Positions 29,476-39,651 of a stretch of 64,000 nt of DNA are shown one piece after another; the stretch's first letter is position 1, and each line of letters opens with the position of its first letter. Source of the stretch: Neomegalonema sp. (GTDB taxonomy: Bacteria; Pseudomonadota; Alphaproteobacteria; Rhodobacterales; Rhodobacteraceae); the NCBI GenBank assembly GCA_022760435.1, contig JALEFY010000034.1, positions 62,001 to 126,000 of the forward strand, written 5' to 3'. A program made the position numbers and the translations under genes. Below the pieces are notes generated by a model that saw nothing but the letters and a program-made list of their open reading frames with translations, was not told where the DNA came from and ran no database searches.

Positions 29476-31176
29476 ATGAATGATTCTTCCGCACCGTCGA
29501 TGGAAGATTTTGAAGCCATGCTCGATGAGAGCTTCGGCTCTGACAGCTCCCCCTATGAGGGCGCTGTCGTAAAGGGAACCGTGCTTGCCATCGAGAATGG
29601 CCAAGCCATCATCGATATTGGCTTCAAGATGGAAGGCCGTGTCGAGCTCAAGGAATTTGCCAGCCCGGGCCATGACCCCGAAATCGAGGTTGGCGACGAG
29701 GTCGAAGTCTACTTCGAACGCTCGGAAAACGCGCGCGGCGAAGCCGTTCTGTCGCGTGACAAGGCCAAGCGCGAAGAAGCCTGGGATCGTCTCGAGAAAG
29801 CCAATGACGCGGGCGAGCGCGTTGAAGGCGCCATCTTCGGCCGGGTCAAGGGCGGCTTCACCGTCGATCTCGGCGGTGCCGTGGCCTTCTTGCCGGGCAG
29901 CCAGGTCGATGTGCGTCCGGTGCGCGATGTTGGCCCGCTGATGGGTGTACCGCAGCCGTTCCAGATCCTGAAAATGGACCGCCGCCGCGGCAATATCGTC
30001 GTCTCGCGCCGCTCGATCCTCGAGGAAAGCCGCGCCGAGCAGCGTGCCGAGATCGTCGGCAAACTGGCCGAAGGCGACATCATCGATGGTGTGGTCAAGA
30101 ACATCACCGATTACGGTGCATTCGTGGATCTGGGCGGTGTCGACGGCCTGCTGCACGTCACCGACATGGCGTGGCGCCGCGTCAACCACCCGTCGGAAGT
30201 GCTCACCATCGGCGAGACCGTGAAGGTGCAGGTGGTCAAGGTCAACAAGGAAACCCAGCGCATCAGCCTCGGCATGAAGCAGCTCATGGCCGATCCATGG
30301 GACGGTGTGGAAGCGAAATACCCGCTGGGCGCCAAGTTCTCTGGCCGTGTCACCAACATCACCGATTATGGTGCCTTTGTTGAGCTGGAGCCGGGCGTCG
30401 AAGGCCTCGTGCACGTGTCCGAAATGTCGTGGACCAAGAAGAACGTGCATCCGGGCAAGATCGTCTCCACCAGCCAGGAAGTCGAAGTCATGGTGCTGGA
30501 TGTCGATCCGTCCAAGCGCCGCGTCTCGCTGGGCCTGAAGCAATGTGTCGACAATCCCTGGGACAGCTTCTCTGCCACCCATCCGGCCGGTACCGAGATC
30601 GAAGGCGAAGTCAAGAACATCACCGAATTCGGTCTGTTCATCGGCCTCGAGGGCGATATCGACGGCATGGTGCACCTGTCGGATCTCGACTGGAACCGCT
30701 CGGGCGACGATGCGATCCAGGACTACAAGAAGGGCGAGATGGTCCGCGCCGTGGTCCTCGATGTCGATCCGGAGAAAGAGCGTATCTCGCTCGGGATCAA
30801 GCAGCTCGAGGGTGATCCGTTCCAGCAAGCCACCGAAGGTGTCGCGCGCGGGGCGATCGTCACTGCGGTTGTTACCGCGATCGAGGATGGCGGTATCGAG
30901 GTCGAGGTCAACGGCTCCAAAGCCTTTATCCGCCGCTCGGATCTGTCGCGTGATCGCAATGAGCAACGGCCCGACCGCTTCTCGGTCGGTGACAAGCTCG
31001 ACGCCAAGGTCACCAATCTCGACAAGAACTCGCGCCGCATGAACCTGTCGATCAAGGCACTCGAGATCGATGAGGAGAAGCAGGCGGTCGAGCAATATGG
31101 CTCGAGCGACAGCGGTGCCTCGCTGGGCGATATTCTCGGTGCGGCTCTCAAGAGCCAGGACACAACCGGCGAATAA
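29476..31176 (+). CDS. rpsA: 30S ribosomal protein S1
   Basis: 566 residues with six S1 (OB-fold) repeats, each recognisable by the ITDYGAFVDLGGVDGLLHVTDM type motif. The first two are degenerate ribosome-binding repeats; repeats 3 to 5 are near-identical in the ...NITDYGAFV/E.. core. S1 binds mRNA leaders and unfolds them for initiation. ATG 29476 follows AGGAG at 29463-29467. Codon use is typical of a highly expressed gene (few rare codons). The aroA-cmk-rpsA-ihfB order is widespread in proteobacteria. Confidence 0.98.
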   Translation: MNDSSAPSMEDFEAMLDESFGSDSSPYEGAVVKGTVLAIENGQAIIDIGFKMEGRVELKEFASPGHDPEIEVGDEVEVYFERSENARGEAVLSRDKAKREEAWDRLEKANDAGERVEGAIFGRVKGGFTVDLGGAVAFLPGSQVDVRPVRDVGPLMGVPQPFQILKMDRRRGNIVVSRRSILEESRAEQRAEIVGKLAEGDIIDGVVKNITDYGAFVDLGGVDGLLHVTDMAWRRVNHPSEVLTIGETVKVQVVKVNKETQRISLGMKQLMADPWDGVEAKYPLGAKFSGRVTNITDYGAFVELEPGVEGLVHVSEMSWTKKNVHPGKIVSTSQEVEVMVLDVDPSKRRVSLGLKQCVDNPWDSFSATHPAGTEIEGEVKNITEFGLFIGLEGDIDGMVHLSDLDWNRSGDDAIQDYKKGEMVRAVVLDVDPEKERISLGIKQLEGDPFQQATEGVARGAIVTAVVTAIEDGGIEVEVNGSKAFIRRSDLSRDRNEQRPDRFSVGDKLDAKVTNLDKNSRRMNLSIKALEIDEEKQAVEQYGSSDSGASLGDILGAALKSQDTTGE

Positions 31177-31196
31177 CCCGGCCTGAAGAAGAATAC

Positions 31197-31228
31197 GAGC
31201 GTCGCCGGGAAACCAGCGGCGCTCTTTT
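31197..31228 (+). terminator. Rho-independent terminator after rpsA
   Basis: A twelve-position stem, GAGCGTCGCCGG (31197-31208) with CCAGCGGCGCTC (31213-31224), has one G-U pair and one mismatch, a GAAA loop, then TTTT. It begins 20 bp after the rpsA stop. Confidence 0.85.
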
Positions 31229-31327
31229 CATGTCTGTCCGGGGGTGGCGAAGGCTGCTTGGGTTTGACCGCTTGACAGGGGCGTGGCAGAAAGAAGCCAG
31301 TGCTTTTCTGCCATGAGGGTGGCGCTG

Positions 31328-31615
31328 ATGATCAAGTCTGAGCTGATCGCGCAAATCGCTGACGAAAATCCGCAACTCACCGGCCGGGACGCCGAGTTGG
31401 TAGTGGCGACGGTGTTCAACACCATGATCGACGCGATGGTCGAGGGGAAGCGCGTGGAGCTGCGCGGATTTGGCGCCTTCTCCGTGCGCAAGCGCGATGC
31501 CCGTCTGGCCCGCAATCCCAAAACCGGCGCCGCGGTGAAGGTTCCGCCGAAAGTGGCGCCGCGCTTCAAAGCCGGCAAGGAACTGCGCGAGCGAATGAAC
31601 CCGGGCGAAGAGTAA
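31328..31615 (+). CDS. ihfB: Integration host factor beta subunit (HU/IHF family)
   Basis: 95 residues. HU/IHF fold: [26 protein letters not shown], then [49 protein letters not shown]. The RNPKTG arm tip and the KELRERMN end match IHF-beta rather than HU. With IHF-alpha it bends DNA at specific sites. ATG 31328 is chosen over in-frame codons upstream because MIKSELI is the family start; it follows GAGGGTGG. It lies directly after rpsA as in E. coli. Confidence 0.93.
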   Translation: MIKSELIAQIADENPQLTGRDAELVVATVFNTMIDAMVEGKRVELRGFGAFSVRKRDARLARNPKTGAAVKVPPKVAPRFKAGKELRERMNPGEE

Positions 31616-31661
31616 GACCGTTTGCCGCGTTCTAGTTGATGCGCGGGTTTGAGGAGAAATT

Positions 31662-32012
31662 ATGCGCTGGATATCAAGACTGTTCTGGTTGCCGGTTCTG
31701 ATTGTCCTGGCTGCGGTCATGGTGACGAACAGCCAGCCGGTCGAGATCAATCTTGACCCTTTCGGCCTCGGCTTTGCTGCTCTGCAACCGCGTCAGGTGC
31801 CGCTCTTCTATATCATCCTCGCGGCCCTGGCGCTTGGCTTGATCGTGGGCATTGTCATGCTCTATGACAAATACCGCCCCGTCCGCCGCTCCCTGCGCGA
31901 CAGCAATCGCGAGGTTGTCGTGCTCAGGCGGCAGAATGAACAATTCCGCCAATCGATGAAGGCCATGGATAATCCGGACAGTGTCGCGCCGCCGGCCCTG
32001 CCCAGGCGCTGA
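31662..32012 (+). CDS. LapA-domain (DUF1049) inner-membrane protein
   Basis: 116 residues with two membrane segments (FWLPVLIVLAAVMVTNS and FYIILAALALGLIVGIVMLY), then a basic/coiled-coil tail (RRSLRDSNREVVVLRRQNEQFRQSM). This is the LapA architecture; in E. coli LapA works with LapB in controlling LPS synthesis, but the alphaproteobacterial role is inferred. It is a common neighbour of ihfB. ATG 31662 follows GAGGAG. trpF starts 9 bp later. Confidence 0.82.
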   Translation: MRWISRLFWLPVLIVLAAVMVTNSQPVEINLDPFGLGFAALQPRQVPLFYIILAALALGLIVGIVMLYDKYRPVRRSLRDSNREVVVLRRQNEQFRQSMKAMDNPDSVAPPALPRR

Positions 32013-32021
32013 TCGGAGACA

Positions 32022-32690
32022 ATGGTGTCTGTGAAGATTTGTGGCCTCAGGTCCCCCAGCGATGTCGAAGTCGCGGCGGAGGCAGGGGCACGCTATATCG
32101 GCTTTGTGTTTTTCGAGCGCTCGCCCCGTCATGTCGCGATCGAGCAGGCCCGAGAGGCGGCGTGGGCGGCGCCGATCGGTATGTGCAAGGTGGGGTTGCT
32201 CGTCGATCCTGACGATGAGCAAGTCCGGAAGGTCTGCGCCTCTGTGCCCATCGACATGCTGCAATTGCATGGCAGCGAGACGCCCGAGCGCGTCGCGCAA
32301 ATCCGGGCGATGTCGGGGCTGCCGGTGATGAAGGCGGTGCAGATCGCCACCGAAGACGACCTCGCTGCCATCGAGCCCTATGAGGAGGTTGCCGATCAGA
32401 TCCTGTGCGATGCCAAGCCGAAACCGGGTGAGAAGCTGCCAGGCGGCAACGGCATTGCTTTTGACTGGCAAGTGATCGTCGGTCGGTCTTGGCGTCGGCC
32501 CTGGATGCTGGCCGGTGGCCTGACCCCTGAGAATGTGGCGCAAGCCATCAATCTCACCGGGGCCCGCCAGATAGATGTCTCATCGGGCGTGGAATCGGCA
32601 CCTGGCGTGAAGGATCCGGACAAGATCCGAGCTTTTATTGCCGCGGCGCAGTCCGGCTGCGGCCAATTTGATCAAAGGGAGAGGGCATGA
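32022..32690 (+). CDS. trpF: Phosphoribosylanthranilate isomerase
   Basis: 222 residues, TIM barrel. The catalytic Cys7 lies in VKICGL, the general acid Asp in ILCDAKP; also [20 protein letters not shown] and [12 protein letters not shown], the phosphate site. It is step 3 of tryptophan synthesis from chorismate. It overlaps trpB by 4 bp (ATGA), and the three genes trpF-trpB-trpA form the standard alphaproteobacterial operon lacking trpE/G/D/C, which must lie elsewhere. No leader peptide or attenuator was seen. Confidence 0.97.
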   Translation: MVSVKICGLRSPSDVEVAAEAGARYIGFVFFERSPRHVAIEQAREAAWAAPIGMCKVGLLVDPDDEQVRKVCASVPIDMLQLHGSETPERVAQIRAMSGLPVMKAVQIATEDDLAAIEPYEEVADQILCDAKPKPGEKLPGGNGIAFDWQVIVGRSWRRPWMLAGGLTPENVAQAINLTGARQIDVSSGVESAPGVKDPDKIRAFIAAAQSGCGQFDQRERA

Positions 32691-33913
32691 CGCCCGAGAG
32701 AACCAATACCTATCGCAGCGGCCCAGATGAGCATGGGCGCTTTGGCATCTTTGGCGGGCGTTTCGTCGCCGAGACCCTGATGCCGCTGATCCTTGATCTG
32801 GAAAAGCATTACGAGCATGCCAAGACCGATCCGAGCTTTGCTGCGCAGATGGAAGATCTGTGGACCCATTATGTCGGCCGCCCCTCGCCGCTCTATTTCG
32901 CCGAGCGCCTGACCGAGCATTGTGGCGGCGCCAAGATCTATCTTAAGCGTGACGAGCTCAACCATACCGGCGCGCACAAGATCAACAACGTGCTCGGCCA
33001 GATCCTGCTGGCGATGCGCATGGGCAAGAAGCGGATCATCGCCGAGACCGGCGCTGGGCAACATGGTGTGGCGACAGCGACGGTCTGCGCGCGTTTCGGG
33101 CTCGAATGCGTGGTGTTCATGGGCGCGACCGATGTTGAGCGCCAAAAACCCAACGTTTTCCGGATGCGGCTGCTCGGTGCGAAGGTGGTGCCGGTCACTG
33201 CCGGGCGCGGCACCCTCAAGGACGCGATGAACGAAGCGCTGCGCGACTGGGTTACGAATGTCGAGAACACCTTTTATTGCATCGGCACCGTCGCGGGCCC
33301 GCATCCCTACCCAGCCATGGTGCGCGACTTCCAGTCGATCATCGGTCAGGAAGCGCGGGCACAGATGCTCGAGCGTGAAGGGCGCCTGCCCGACACTCTC
33401 GTTGCCTGTATCGGGGGCGGTTCCAATGCGATGGGGCTGTTTCACCCCTTCCTCGATGATCGCGAGGTGCGGATCATCGGGGTCGAGGCGGGCGGTCATG
33501 GTGTCGATGAGCGGATGGAGCATGCGGCCTCGCTGACCGGCGGGCGGCCGGGCGTGCTGCATGGCAACCGCACATATCTGCTTCAGGATGCAGATGGCCA
33601 GATCATCGAGGGTCATTCGATCTCGGCCGGGCTCGATTATCCGGGCATTGGGCCGGAGCACTCCTGGCTGCACGATATCGGCCGTGTCGAGTATGTCTAT
33701 GCCACCGACCGCGAGGCGCTGGATGCGTTCCAAACCTGCTGCCGACTGGAGGGTATCATACCGGCGCTCGAACCCAGCCATGCGCTGGCGCATGTGCTGA
33801 AGATCGCGCCGGATTTGCCCAAGGACCATTTGCTGGTGATGAACATGTGCGGGCGCGGCGACAAGGATATCTTCACCGTCGCCGATGCCCTGGGCGAGGA
33901 GATCAGCGCATGA
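32687..33913 (+). CDS. trpB: Tryptophan synthase beta chain
   Basis: 408 residues, PLP enzyme. The PLP lysine is K98 in [10 protein letters not shown]; the phosphate-binding loop is [10 protein letters not shown]; also [13 protein letters not shown] and EPSHALAHV. It condenses indole with serine in a complex with TrpA. The start and stop overlap trpF and trpA by 4 bp each. Confidence 0.98.
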   Translation: MTPERTNTYRSGPDEHGRFGIFGGRFVAETLMPLILDLEKHYEHAKTDPSFAAQMEDLWTHYVGRPSPLYFAERLTEHCGGAKIYLKRDELNHTGAHKINNVLGQILLAMRMGKKRIIAETGAGQHGVATATVCARFGLECVVFMGATDVERQKPNVFRMRLLGAKVVPVTAGRGTLKDAMNEALRDWVTNVENTFYCIGTVAGPHPYPAMVRDFQSIIGQEARAQMLEREGRLPDTLVACIGGGSNAMGLFHPFLDDREVRIIGVEAGGHGVDERMEHAASLTGGRPGVLHGNRTYLLQDADGQIIEGHSISAGLDYPGIGPEHSWLHDIGRVEYVYATDREALDAFQTCCRLEGIIPALEPSHALAHVLKIAPDLPKDHLLVMNMCGRGDKDIFTVADALGEEISA

Positions 33914-34722
33914 CCACCGAACGCATCGATGCCGCTTTCGCAAAGACGAAGAGTGAGGATCGCCCCGCTTTCATCGCCTATATCATGGGCGGCGATCCGG
34001 ATCTGGAGAGTTCTTTGCGGCTGATGAAGGGATTGCCGGGCGCGGGGGTCGATATCATCGAGCTTGGCCAGGCCTTCACCGATCCGATGGCGGATGGCCC
34101 GGCGATCCAGCTTGCCGGTCAACGGGCGCTTGAAGCGGGGGCGACGCTGGCGCGCACGCTGGAGATGGTGCGCCGGTTCCGCGAGGAGGAACAGCAAACG
34201 CCGATCATCCTGATGGGCTATTACAATCCGATCTATGCGATGGGTGTCGATGCCTTCCTGGCCCGCGCGGTCGAGGTCGGGATCGATGGGTTGATCGTTG
34301 TCGATCTGCCGCCCGAGGAGGATGACGAGCTGTGCATCCCTGCCGCGAAGGCGGGCTTGAGCTTCATTCGCCTGGCGACCCCAACCACCGATGATGCCCG
34401 CATGCCTTCGGTCCTCGCCAACACCTCCGGCTTTGTCTACTATGTTTCGATCACCGGTGTGACCGGCTCGGCATCGGCAAATGCGCAGGCCGTAGCGCCC
34501 GCGGTGGAGCGGCTGCGCAAGGCCTCCGGCCTGCCGGTCTGTGTCGGCTTCGGGGTCAAGTCGCCCGAAAACGCTGCCGAGATTGGCCGCGTGGCTGATG
34601 GGGTTGTCGTTGGATCGGCCATCGTCGGAAAGATGGCAGAATGCGGTGACGTTGACGAAACGCTCCGCTATGTCCAACTTCTATGCGAAGGGGCCCACCG
34701 TGCTCGGGTAAGTGCCGAGTGA
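33910..34722 (+). CDS. trpA: Tryptophan synthase alpha chain
   Basis: 270 residues, TIM barrel. The catalytic pair is E51 (IIELGQAF) and D62 (PMADGPAIQ); also [12 protein letters not shown] and [11 protein letters not shown]. It cleaves indole-3-glycerol phosphate to indole, which is channelled to TrpB. ATG 33910 overlaps the trpB stop by 4 bp; the frame is open 21 codons upstream, inside trpB. accD starts 34 bp downstream. Confidence 0.98.
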   Translation: MTTERIDAAFAKTKSEDRPAFIAYIMGGDPDLESSLRLMKGLPGAGVDIIELGQAFTDPMADGPAIQLAGQRALEAGATLARTLEMVRRFREEEQQTPIILMGYYNPIYAMGVDAFLARAVEVGIDGLIVVDLPPEEDDELCIPAAKAGLSFIRLATPTTDDARMPSVLANTSGFVYYVSITGVTGSASANAQAVAPAVERLRKASGLPVCVGFGVKSPENAAEIGRVADGVVVGSAIVGKMAECGDVDETLRYVQLLCEGAHRARVSAE

Positions 34723-34756
34723 TGGGCTGCGGAAGAGAAATGGCGAGTGCGCGCAC

Positions 34757-35692
34757 ATGAACTGGATGAACAATGTCGGGCTGCCGAAATTCAGCAGCTT
34801 TTTCCAGCGCCGGGACATGCCGGACAATCTGTGGCGCAAATGCGATGCGTGCGAGCAGATGATCTTCCATCGCGAGCTCAAGCAAAATCTCTATGTCTGC
34901 CCGCATTGTGCGCATCACATGCAGATCGGCGCGCGCGAGCGGCTCGAATCGCTCTATGATCATGGCTCTTTCACGCTGGTCGATGTGCCCGAGGCTCTGG
35001 CCGACCCGCTCGGTTTTCGCGATGAGAAGCGCTACGCGGATCGGATGAAGGATGCGCGCAAGAAGACCGGCGAGAAGGAAGCAGTGCTGGTCGCGCATGG
35101 CCCGATCGGCGATGTGGACACTGTGGTCTTTGTGCAGAATTTCGCCTTCATGGGCGGTTCGATGGGCATGGCGGTCGGCAATGCGATGCTGAAAGCCGCC
35201 GAAGCCGCGGTCGAGCGAAAGGCACCGCTGCTGGTCTTCGCTGCGGCGGGCGGCGCGCGGATGCAGGAGGGGATCCTGTCGCTGATGCAGATGCCGCGCA
35301 CCACCATCGCCATGCAGATGGTGCGCGATGCTGGCCTGCCCTATCTGACCATCCTGACCCACCCGACCACCGGCGGAGTGACCGCGTCCTATGCGATGCT
35401 CGGGGATATCCAGATTGCCGAGCCCAATGCGCTGATCTGCTTTGCCGGACCGCGCGTCATCGAGCAAACTATCCGCGAAAAGCTGCCCGAAGGGTTTCAA
35501 CGCTCCGAATACCTGCTCGAGCACGGGATGCTCGACATGGTCGTGGATCGCCGGGGAATGCGGACCGAGCTGGTGAAGGTGCTGCGGATGCTCCTTCGCT
35601 TGCCGCAACTGCCCGCTGGCCAGCTCCCAGAGCCGGGCTCGCTGGTGCGCGAGACGGATGAAGAAGACACCCTGAAACAGGCGGCCGAGTGA
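34757..35692 (+). CDS. accD: Acetyl-CoA carboxylase carboxyltransferase subunit beta
   Basis: 311 residues. The N-terminal C4 zinc ribbon CDACEQM..YVCPHCAHH precedes a crotonase-like carboxyltransferase fold (MGGSMGMAVGNAMLKAAEAA; GGARMQEGILSLMQM; PTTGGVTASYAMLGDI). It forms malonyl-CoA with AccA. I use ATG 34757 (MNWMNNVGLPK), the family N-terminus; an ATG at 34712 overlaps trpA. It overlaps folC by 4 bp, the frequent accD-folC pair. Confidence 0.97.
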   Translation: MNWMNNVGLPKFSSFFQRRDMPDNLWRKCDACEQMIFHRELKQNLYVCPHCAHHMQIGARERLESLYDHGSFTLVDVPEALADPLGFRDEKRYADRMKDARKKTGEKEAVLVAHGPIGDVDTVVFVQNFAFMGGSMGMAVGNAMLKAAEAAVERKAPLLVFAAAGGARMQEGILSLMQMPRTTIAMQMVRDAGLPYLTILTHPTTGGVTASYAMLGDIQIAEPNALICFAGPRVIEQTIREKLPEGFQRSEYLLEHGMLDMVVDRRGMRTELVKVLRMLLRLPQLPAGQLPEPGSLVRETDEEDTLKQAAE

Positions 35693-36981
35693 GCGAGCAG
35701 CATCGCTCCGACGCGATCTTGCAGCGGTTGTTGACGCTTCATCCGAAGGTGATTGACCTGTCGCTTGGGCGATTGCAGCGGCTGCTTGCGCTGCTTGATC
35801 ATCCGGAGCGGCGTTTGCCCGCGGTGATCCATGTTGCTGGCACCAATGGCAAGGGTTCGGTCTGCGCCTATCTGCGAGCCGGGCTCGAGGCCGCGGGGCG
35901 CCGGGTGCATGTCTATTCCTCCCCGCATCTGGCGCGGTTTCACGAGCGCATTCGCCTCGCTGGCACGCTGATCGATGAAGTACTGCTCTCGGATCTTCTG
36001 GAAGAATGCGAGCGGGCCAATGGCGGCGCGCCGATCACTTTTTTCGAGATCACCACGGCGGCGGCCCTGCTCGCCTTCTCGCGGGTGCCTGCGGATTATG
36101 TGATCCTGGAAGTGGGGCTGGGTGGCCGACTCGATGCGACCAATGTCATCGACGCGCCAGCCCTGGGCGTCATCACGCCGGTCTCGATCGACCACACCCA
36201 ATATCTCGGGGAGACCCTGGCCGAGATCGCGGCGGAAAAAGCCGGGATTCTGAAGGCCGGGATGCGCTGCGTGGTCGCGCCGCAATCCGATATCGCCCTG
36301 CGGGTGATCGAGCACGCGGCGCTGCGGGTCGGCGCGCAACTGCTCATCGGCGGGCAGGATTGGCATGTGAGCACCGAGGCCGAGGCGCTGGTTTATCAGG
36401 ACGGCGAGGGCCTGCTCGATCTGCCGCTTCCGGCCTTGCCCGGCGCGCATCAGATCGACAATGCCGGTACCGCGATTGCAGCCTTGCGCGCTCTGGGTCT
36501 CGAGGGGGCACCCCTGCATGCGGCTTGCGAGCGGGCCGAGTGGCCAGCGCGTCTGCAAAGGCTGCGCTCGGGGCCGCTGGTGACGATGGCGCAGGGCCGC
36601 GCCGAGATCTGGCTCGATGGCGGGCATAACGCCGCCGCGGGCCGCGCGATCGCTGGGCATCTCTCGTCGCTGAGTGAGCGCCAGGACGCGCCCTTGCACC
36701 TGATTGCCGGGATGCTGAACACCAAGGATGCCGCCGGTTTCTTCACCCCCTTTCAGGGGCTCGCCAGCGCGGTGCATACCGTGGCCATACCGGGCGAGAG
36801 CAACAGTCTGACCGCCGCGGAGCTGGCCGAGCAGGTCACGGCGGCCGGAATGCCAGTTGCCGCCGCGCCCTCGCTTGAGGCAGCGCTGGCCGCGGTTCTG
36901 GACCAGACCGAAGGGCCGATCCGCGTGCTTGTGACCGGGTCGCTCTATCTCGCCGGGCATATCCTGCGCAGTCATGCATGA
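35689..36981 (+). CDS. folC: Bifunctional folylpolyglutamate synthase/dihydrofolate synthase
   Basis: 430 residues, Mur-ligase fold. P-loop HVAGTNGKGSVCAYL; VYSSPHLARFHERIRL; EVGLGGRLDATNVI; IDHTQYLG; WLDGGHNAAAGRAI. It adds glutamate to dihydropteroate and to folates. The GTG at 35689 overlaps the accD stop. A strong two-sided terminator follows 3 bp after the stop. Confidence 0.96.
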   Translation: MSEQHRSDAILQRLLTLHPKVIDLSLGRLQRLLALLDHPERRLPAVIHVAGTNGKGSVCAYLRAGLEAAGRRVHVYSSPHLARFHERIRLAGTLIDEVLLSDLLEECERANGGAPITFFEITTAAALLAFSRVPADYVILEVGLGGRLDATNVIDAPALGVITPVSIDHTQYLGETLAEIAAEKAGILKAGMRCVVAPQSDIALRVIEHAALRVGAQLLIGGQDWHVSTEAEALVYQDGEGLLDLPLPALPGAHQIDNAGTAIAALRALGLEGAPLHAACERAEWPARLQRLRSGPLVTMAQGRAEIWLDGGHNAAAGRAIAGHLSSLSERQDAPLHLIAGMLNTKDAAGFFTPFQGLASAVHTVAIPGESNSLTAAELAEQVTAAGMPVAAAPSLEAALAAVLDQTEGPIRVLVTGSLYLAGHILRSHA

Positions 36982-36983
36982 AA

Positions 36984-37010
36984 AAAGCCCCTCTCGATGA
37001 GAGGGGCTTT
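36984..37010. terminator. Bidirectional intrinsic terminator between folC and pnp
   Basis: A perfect 12-bp stem, AAAGCCCCTCTC (36984-36995) with GAGAGGGGCTTT (36999-37010), has A-runs on the left side and T-runs on the right, so it can end transcripts from both converging operons. Confidence 0.92.
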
Positions 37011-37036
37011 CCTCAGTTCTCTTGAGAGCCGGATGC

Positions 37037-39142
37037 TCAGGCGTCGATATCTTCGCCGGTTTGCTGGTCGACCACTTTCATCGACAGGCGAACCTTGCCG
37101 CGATCATCGAAACCGAGGAGCTTGACCTTCACGATCTGGCCCTCTTTCAGATGGTCCTTGGGCATATCGCCCTTTTTGGCGCCGGTGATCTGGCTGATAT
37201 GGACCAGACCATCGCGCGGGCCAAAGAAGTTCACGAAGGCACCGAAATCGACGAGCTTGACGACCTTGCCGTCATAGACCTGCCCAACTTCAGGCTCCGC
37301 AGTGATGCCGAGGATCATTTTCTTGGCGATCTCGATCTTCTCACCATCGGGCGAGGCGATCTTGACGGTACCATCATCATTGATGTCGACCTTGGCGCCC
37401 GACTCCTCGACAATGCCGCGGATGGTCTTGCCGCCCGAGCCGATCACTTCACGGATCTTGTCGGTCGGGATCTGAAGCATCTCGATGCGCGGCGCATGGG
37501 CGGAGAATTCGGCCCGGCCCTGGGTCAGGGCTTTGCCCATTTCGCCGAGGATGTGCATCCGGCCGTCCTTGGCCTGCGCCAATGCCTGCTTCATGATCGC
37601 TTCGGTGATCCCGGCGACCTTGATATCCATTTGCAGCGAGGTCACGCCCGCATCGGTACCCGCGACCTTGAAGTCCATGTCGCCCAGATGATCCTCATCA
37701 CCGAGGATATCGGTGAGCACGGCGAATTTCTCGCCATCAAGGATCAGGCCCATGGCAACGCCTGCCACCGGGCGCTTGAGCGGTACACCGGCATCCATCA
37801 TCGCGAGGCTTCCGCCGCAGACGGTCGCCATCGAGGAAGAGCCGTTCGACTCGGTGATCTCGGAGACGACGCGGATCGTGTAGGGAAAGTCGACCTGCGC
37901 TGGCAGAGCCGCACGCAGCGCCCGCCAGGCGAGCTTGCCATGGCCGATCTCACGGCGGCCCGGAGAGCCCATCCGGCCAACCTCACCGACCGAGTAGGGC
38001 GGGAAGTTGTAGTGGAGCATAAAGCGCTCGCGATACTCGCCAGCGAGAGCGTCGATGATCTGTTCGTCATCGCCGGTACCCAGAGTAGCGACAACCAGCC
38101 CCTGGGTCTCCCCACGGGTGAACAGCGCCGAGCCATGGGTGCGCGGCAGCAGGCCAACGCGGCAGTCGATTGGGCGAACGGTGGTCAGGTCGCGGCCATC
38201 AATCCGGCGACCGGTCGAGAGGATATCCCCGCGCACGATCTCCGACTCGATCTTCTTGAAGCAATCGCTGACGGCGACAGAGTCGGCCAGATCTTCTTCG
38301 CTCAGACCGGCCAGCATCGCTTCCTTGGCGGCGGCGATCTTGTTCTGGCGCTCCTGCTTGTCGGTGGTCGAGAAAGCCTCGCGCAGGGCGGTTTCGGTTA
38401 GGCCGCGGATCTTGTCGACCAGGGCACCGCGATCGGGGGCAACATGGTCCCACGGCTCCTTCGCGGCTTCCTCTGCCAGCGAAATGATCATCTCGATCAC
38501 CGGCTGCATCGCCTTATGGCCGAAGACAACCGCGCCGAGCATCTGCTCTTCGCTCAGTTCCTTGGCCTCGGATTCAACCATCATCACCGCATCGGCGGTA
38601 CCGGCGACGACCAGGTCCAGATCGAGATCCTGTACCTTGTCGACTTCCGGGTTGAGGATGTATTCGCCATTGGCAAAACCGACCCGCGCGGCGCCGATCG
38701 GGCCGAGGAATGGCACGCCCGACAGGGTCAGCGCCGCCGAGGCAGCGACCATACCGAGCACGTCCGGATCGTTGCGCATGTCATGGCTGAGGACGGTGAC
38801 GACGACCTGGGTCTCGTTCTTGAACCCGTCGGCAAAAAGCGGGCGGATCGGGCGGTCGATGAGCCGCGAGGTCAGTACCTCTTTCTCGGTCGGGCGTCCC
38901 TCACGCTTGAAGAAGCCGCCCGGGATCTTGCCTGCGGCAAAAACCTTTTCCTGATAGTTCACGGTCAGGGGAAAGAAATCCATGCCGGGCTTGACCGATT
39001 TCGCGGCCACGACGGTCGCCAGAACGGTGGTCTCGCCCAAGGTGGCCATCACCGCGCCGTCAGCCTGACGCGCGACCAGACCGGTTTCGAGCACGAGCGT
39101 CTCGCCGCCCCATTCGATTTCTCTACGAGCAATTTTAAACAT
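37037..39142 (-). CDS. pnp: Polyribonucleotide nucleotidyltransferase (PNPase)
   Basis: 701 residues. Two RNase PH-like domains (first with [18 protein letters not shown], second with [14 protein letters not shown] and the active-site [14 protein letters not shown]-type MDAGVPL), then a KH domain ([21 protein letters not shown]) and an S1 domain ([27 protein letters not shown]). It degrades RNA 3' to 5' phosphorolytically. Its 212-bp upstream gap contains the rpsO terminator and a GGTGCC/GGCACC hairpin near the start, resembling the structured pnp leaders cleaved by RNase III elsewhere. Start ATG 39142 after AAAGGACA. Confidence 0.97.
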   Translation of the reverse strand: MFKIARREIEWGGETLVLETGLVARQADGAVMATLGETTVLATVVAAKSVKPGMDFFPLTVNYQEKVFAAGKIPGGFFKREGRPTEKEVLTSRLIDRPIRPLFADGFKNETQVVVTVLSHDMRNDPDVLGMVAASAALTLSGVPFLGPIGAARVGFANGEYILNPEVDKVQDLDLDLVVAGTADAVMMVESEAKELSEEQMLGAVVFGHKAMQPVIEMIISLAEEAAKEPWDHVAPDRGALVDKIRGLTETALREAFSTTDKQERQNKIAAAKEAMLAGLSEEDLADSVAVSDCFKKIESEIVRGDILSTGRRIDGRDLTTVRPIDCRVGLLPRTHGSALFTRGETQGLVVATLGTGDDEQIIDALAGEYRERFMLHYNFPPYSVGEVGRMGSPGRREIGHGKLAWRALRAALPAQVDFPYTIRVVSEITESNGSSSMATVCGGSLAMMDAGVPLKRPVAGVAMGLILDGEKFAVLTDILGDEDHLGDMDFKVAGTDAGVTSLQMDIKVAGITEAIMKQALAQAKDGRMHILGEMGKALTQGRAEFSAHAPRIEMLQIPTDKIREVIGSGGKTIRGIVEESGAKVDINDDGTVKIASPDGEKIEIAKKMILGITAEPEVGQVYDGKVVKLVDFGAFVNFFGPRDGLVHISQITGAKKGDMPKDHLKEGQIVKVKLLGFDDRGKVRLSMKVVDQQTGEDIDA

Positions 39143-39317
39143 CTGTTGTCCTTTAGCGGTGCCTGCCGGATTGCTGGCACCCCCGGGAGAGCCCTGATAC
39201 GGATCGCTGCGCGTCGGGCCAGATCGCGCGGCGGGATGGGCGGCGGTTCCGCCCGACAGTTTTGCCTAAACGGTCACGATTTCCCGTAAAGACATGGCTA
39301 TGGGTAGCCCCATACGG

Positions 39318-39348
39318 AAAAAACGCGCCCCGGGGAAGGAGCGCGTTT
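39318..39348 (-). terminator. Intrinsic terminator after rpsO
   Basis: Read on the minus strand: AAACGCGC (39348-39341) pairs with GCGCGTTT (39328-39321), ending in a run of six T at 39323-39318. It lies 7 bp after the rpsO stop and upstream of pnp, so pnp expression needs readthrough or its own promoter in the ~175 bp that follow. Confidence 0.8.
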
Positions 39349-39354
39349 GAAGTT

Positions 39355-39624
39355 TTACTTCCGGATACCAAGTGCGCCGATAATCTTTTGATATCGGGCT
39401 TCTTCCTTGGCCTTCAGATAATCAAGCAGCTTGCGGCGCTGGGCCACCAGCTTGAGCAGACCCCGGCGGGAGTGGTTGTCCTTCTTGTGGGTCTTGAAGT
39501 GCTCGGTCAGGTTCGTGATCCGCTCGGTCAGAACGGCGATTTGAACCTCCGGCGAGCCGGTATCGCCCTCGCTCTGGGCGTATTCTTTCATGAGCTCTTG
39601 CTTGCGCTCGGCAGTAATCGACAT
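39355..39624 (-). CDS. rpsO: 30S ribosomal protein S15
   Basis: 89 residues, exact family length. [36 protein letters not shown]...[21 protein letters not shown]. It binds the central domain of 16S rRNA. ATG 39624 follows GAGAGGATC. It lies between truB (27 bp) and pnp as in most proteobacteria. Confidence 0.98.
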   Translation of the reverse strand: MSITAERKQELMKEYAQSEGDTGSPEVQIAVLTERITNLTEHFKTHKKDNHSRRGLLKLVAQRRKLLDYLKAKEEARYQKIIGALGIRK

Positions 39625-39651
39625 CGGGATCCTCTCGGATGCGGTGCCTGG

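Noticed and set aside
31272-31300. TTGACA at 31272 as a promoter for ihfB
   Set aside because: No acceptable -10 at 16-18 bp spacing; cannot be supported from sequence alone.
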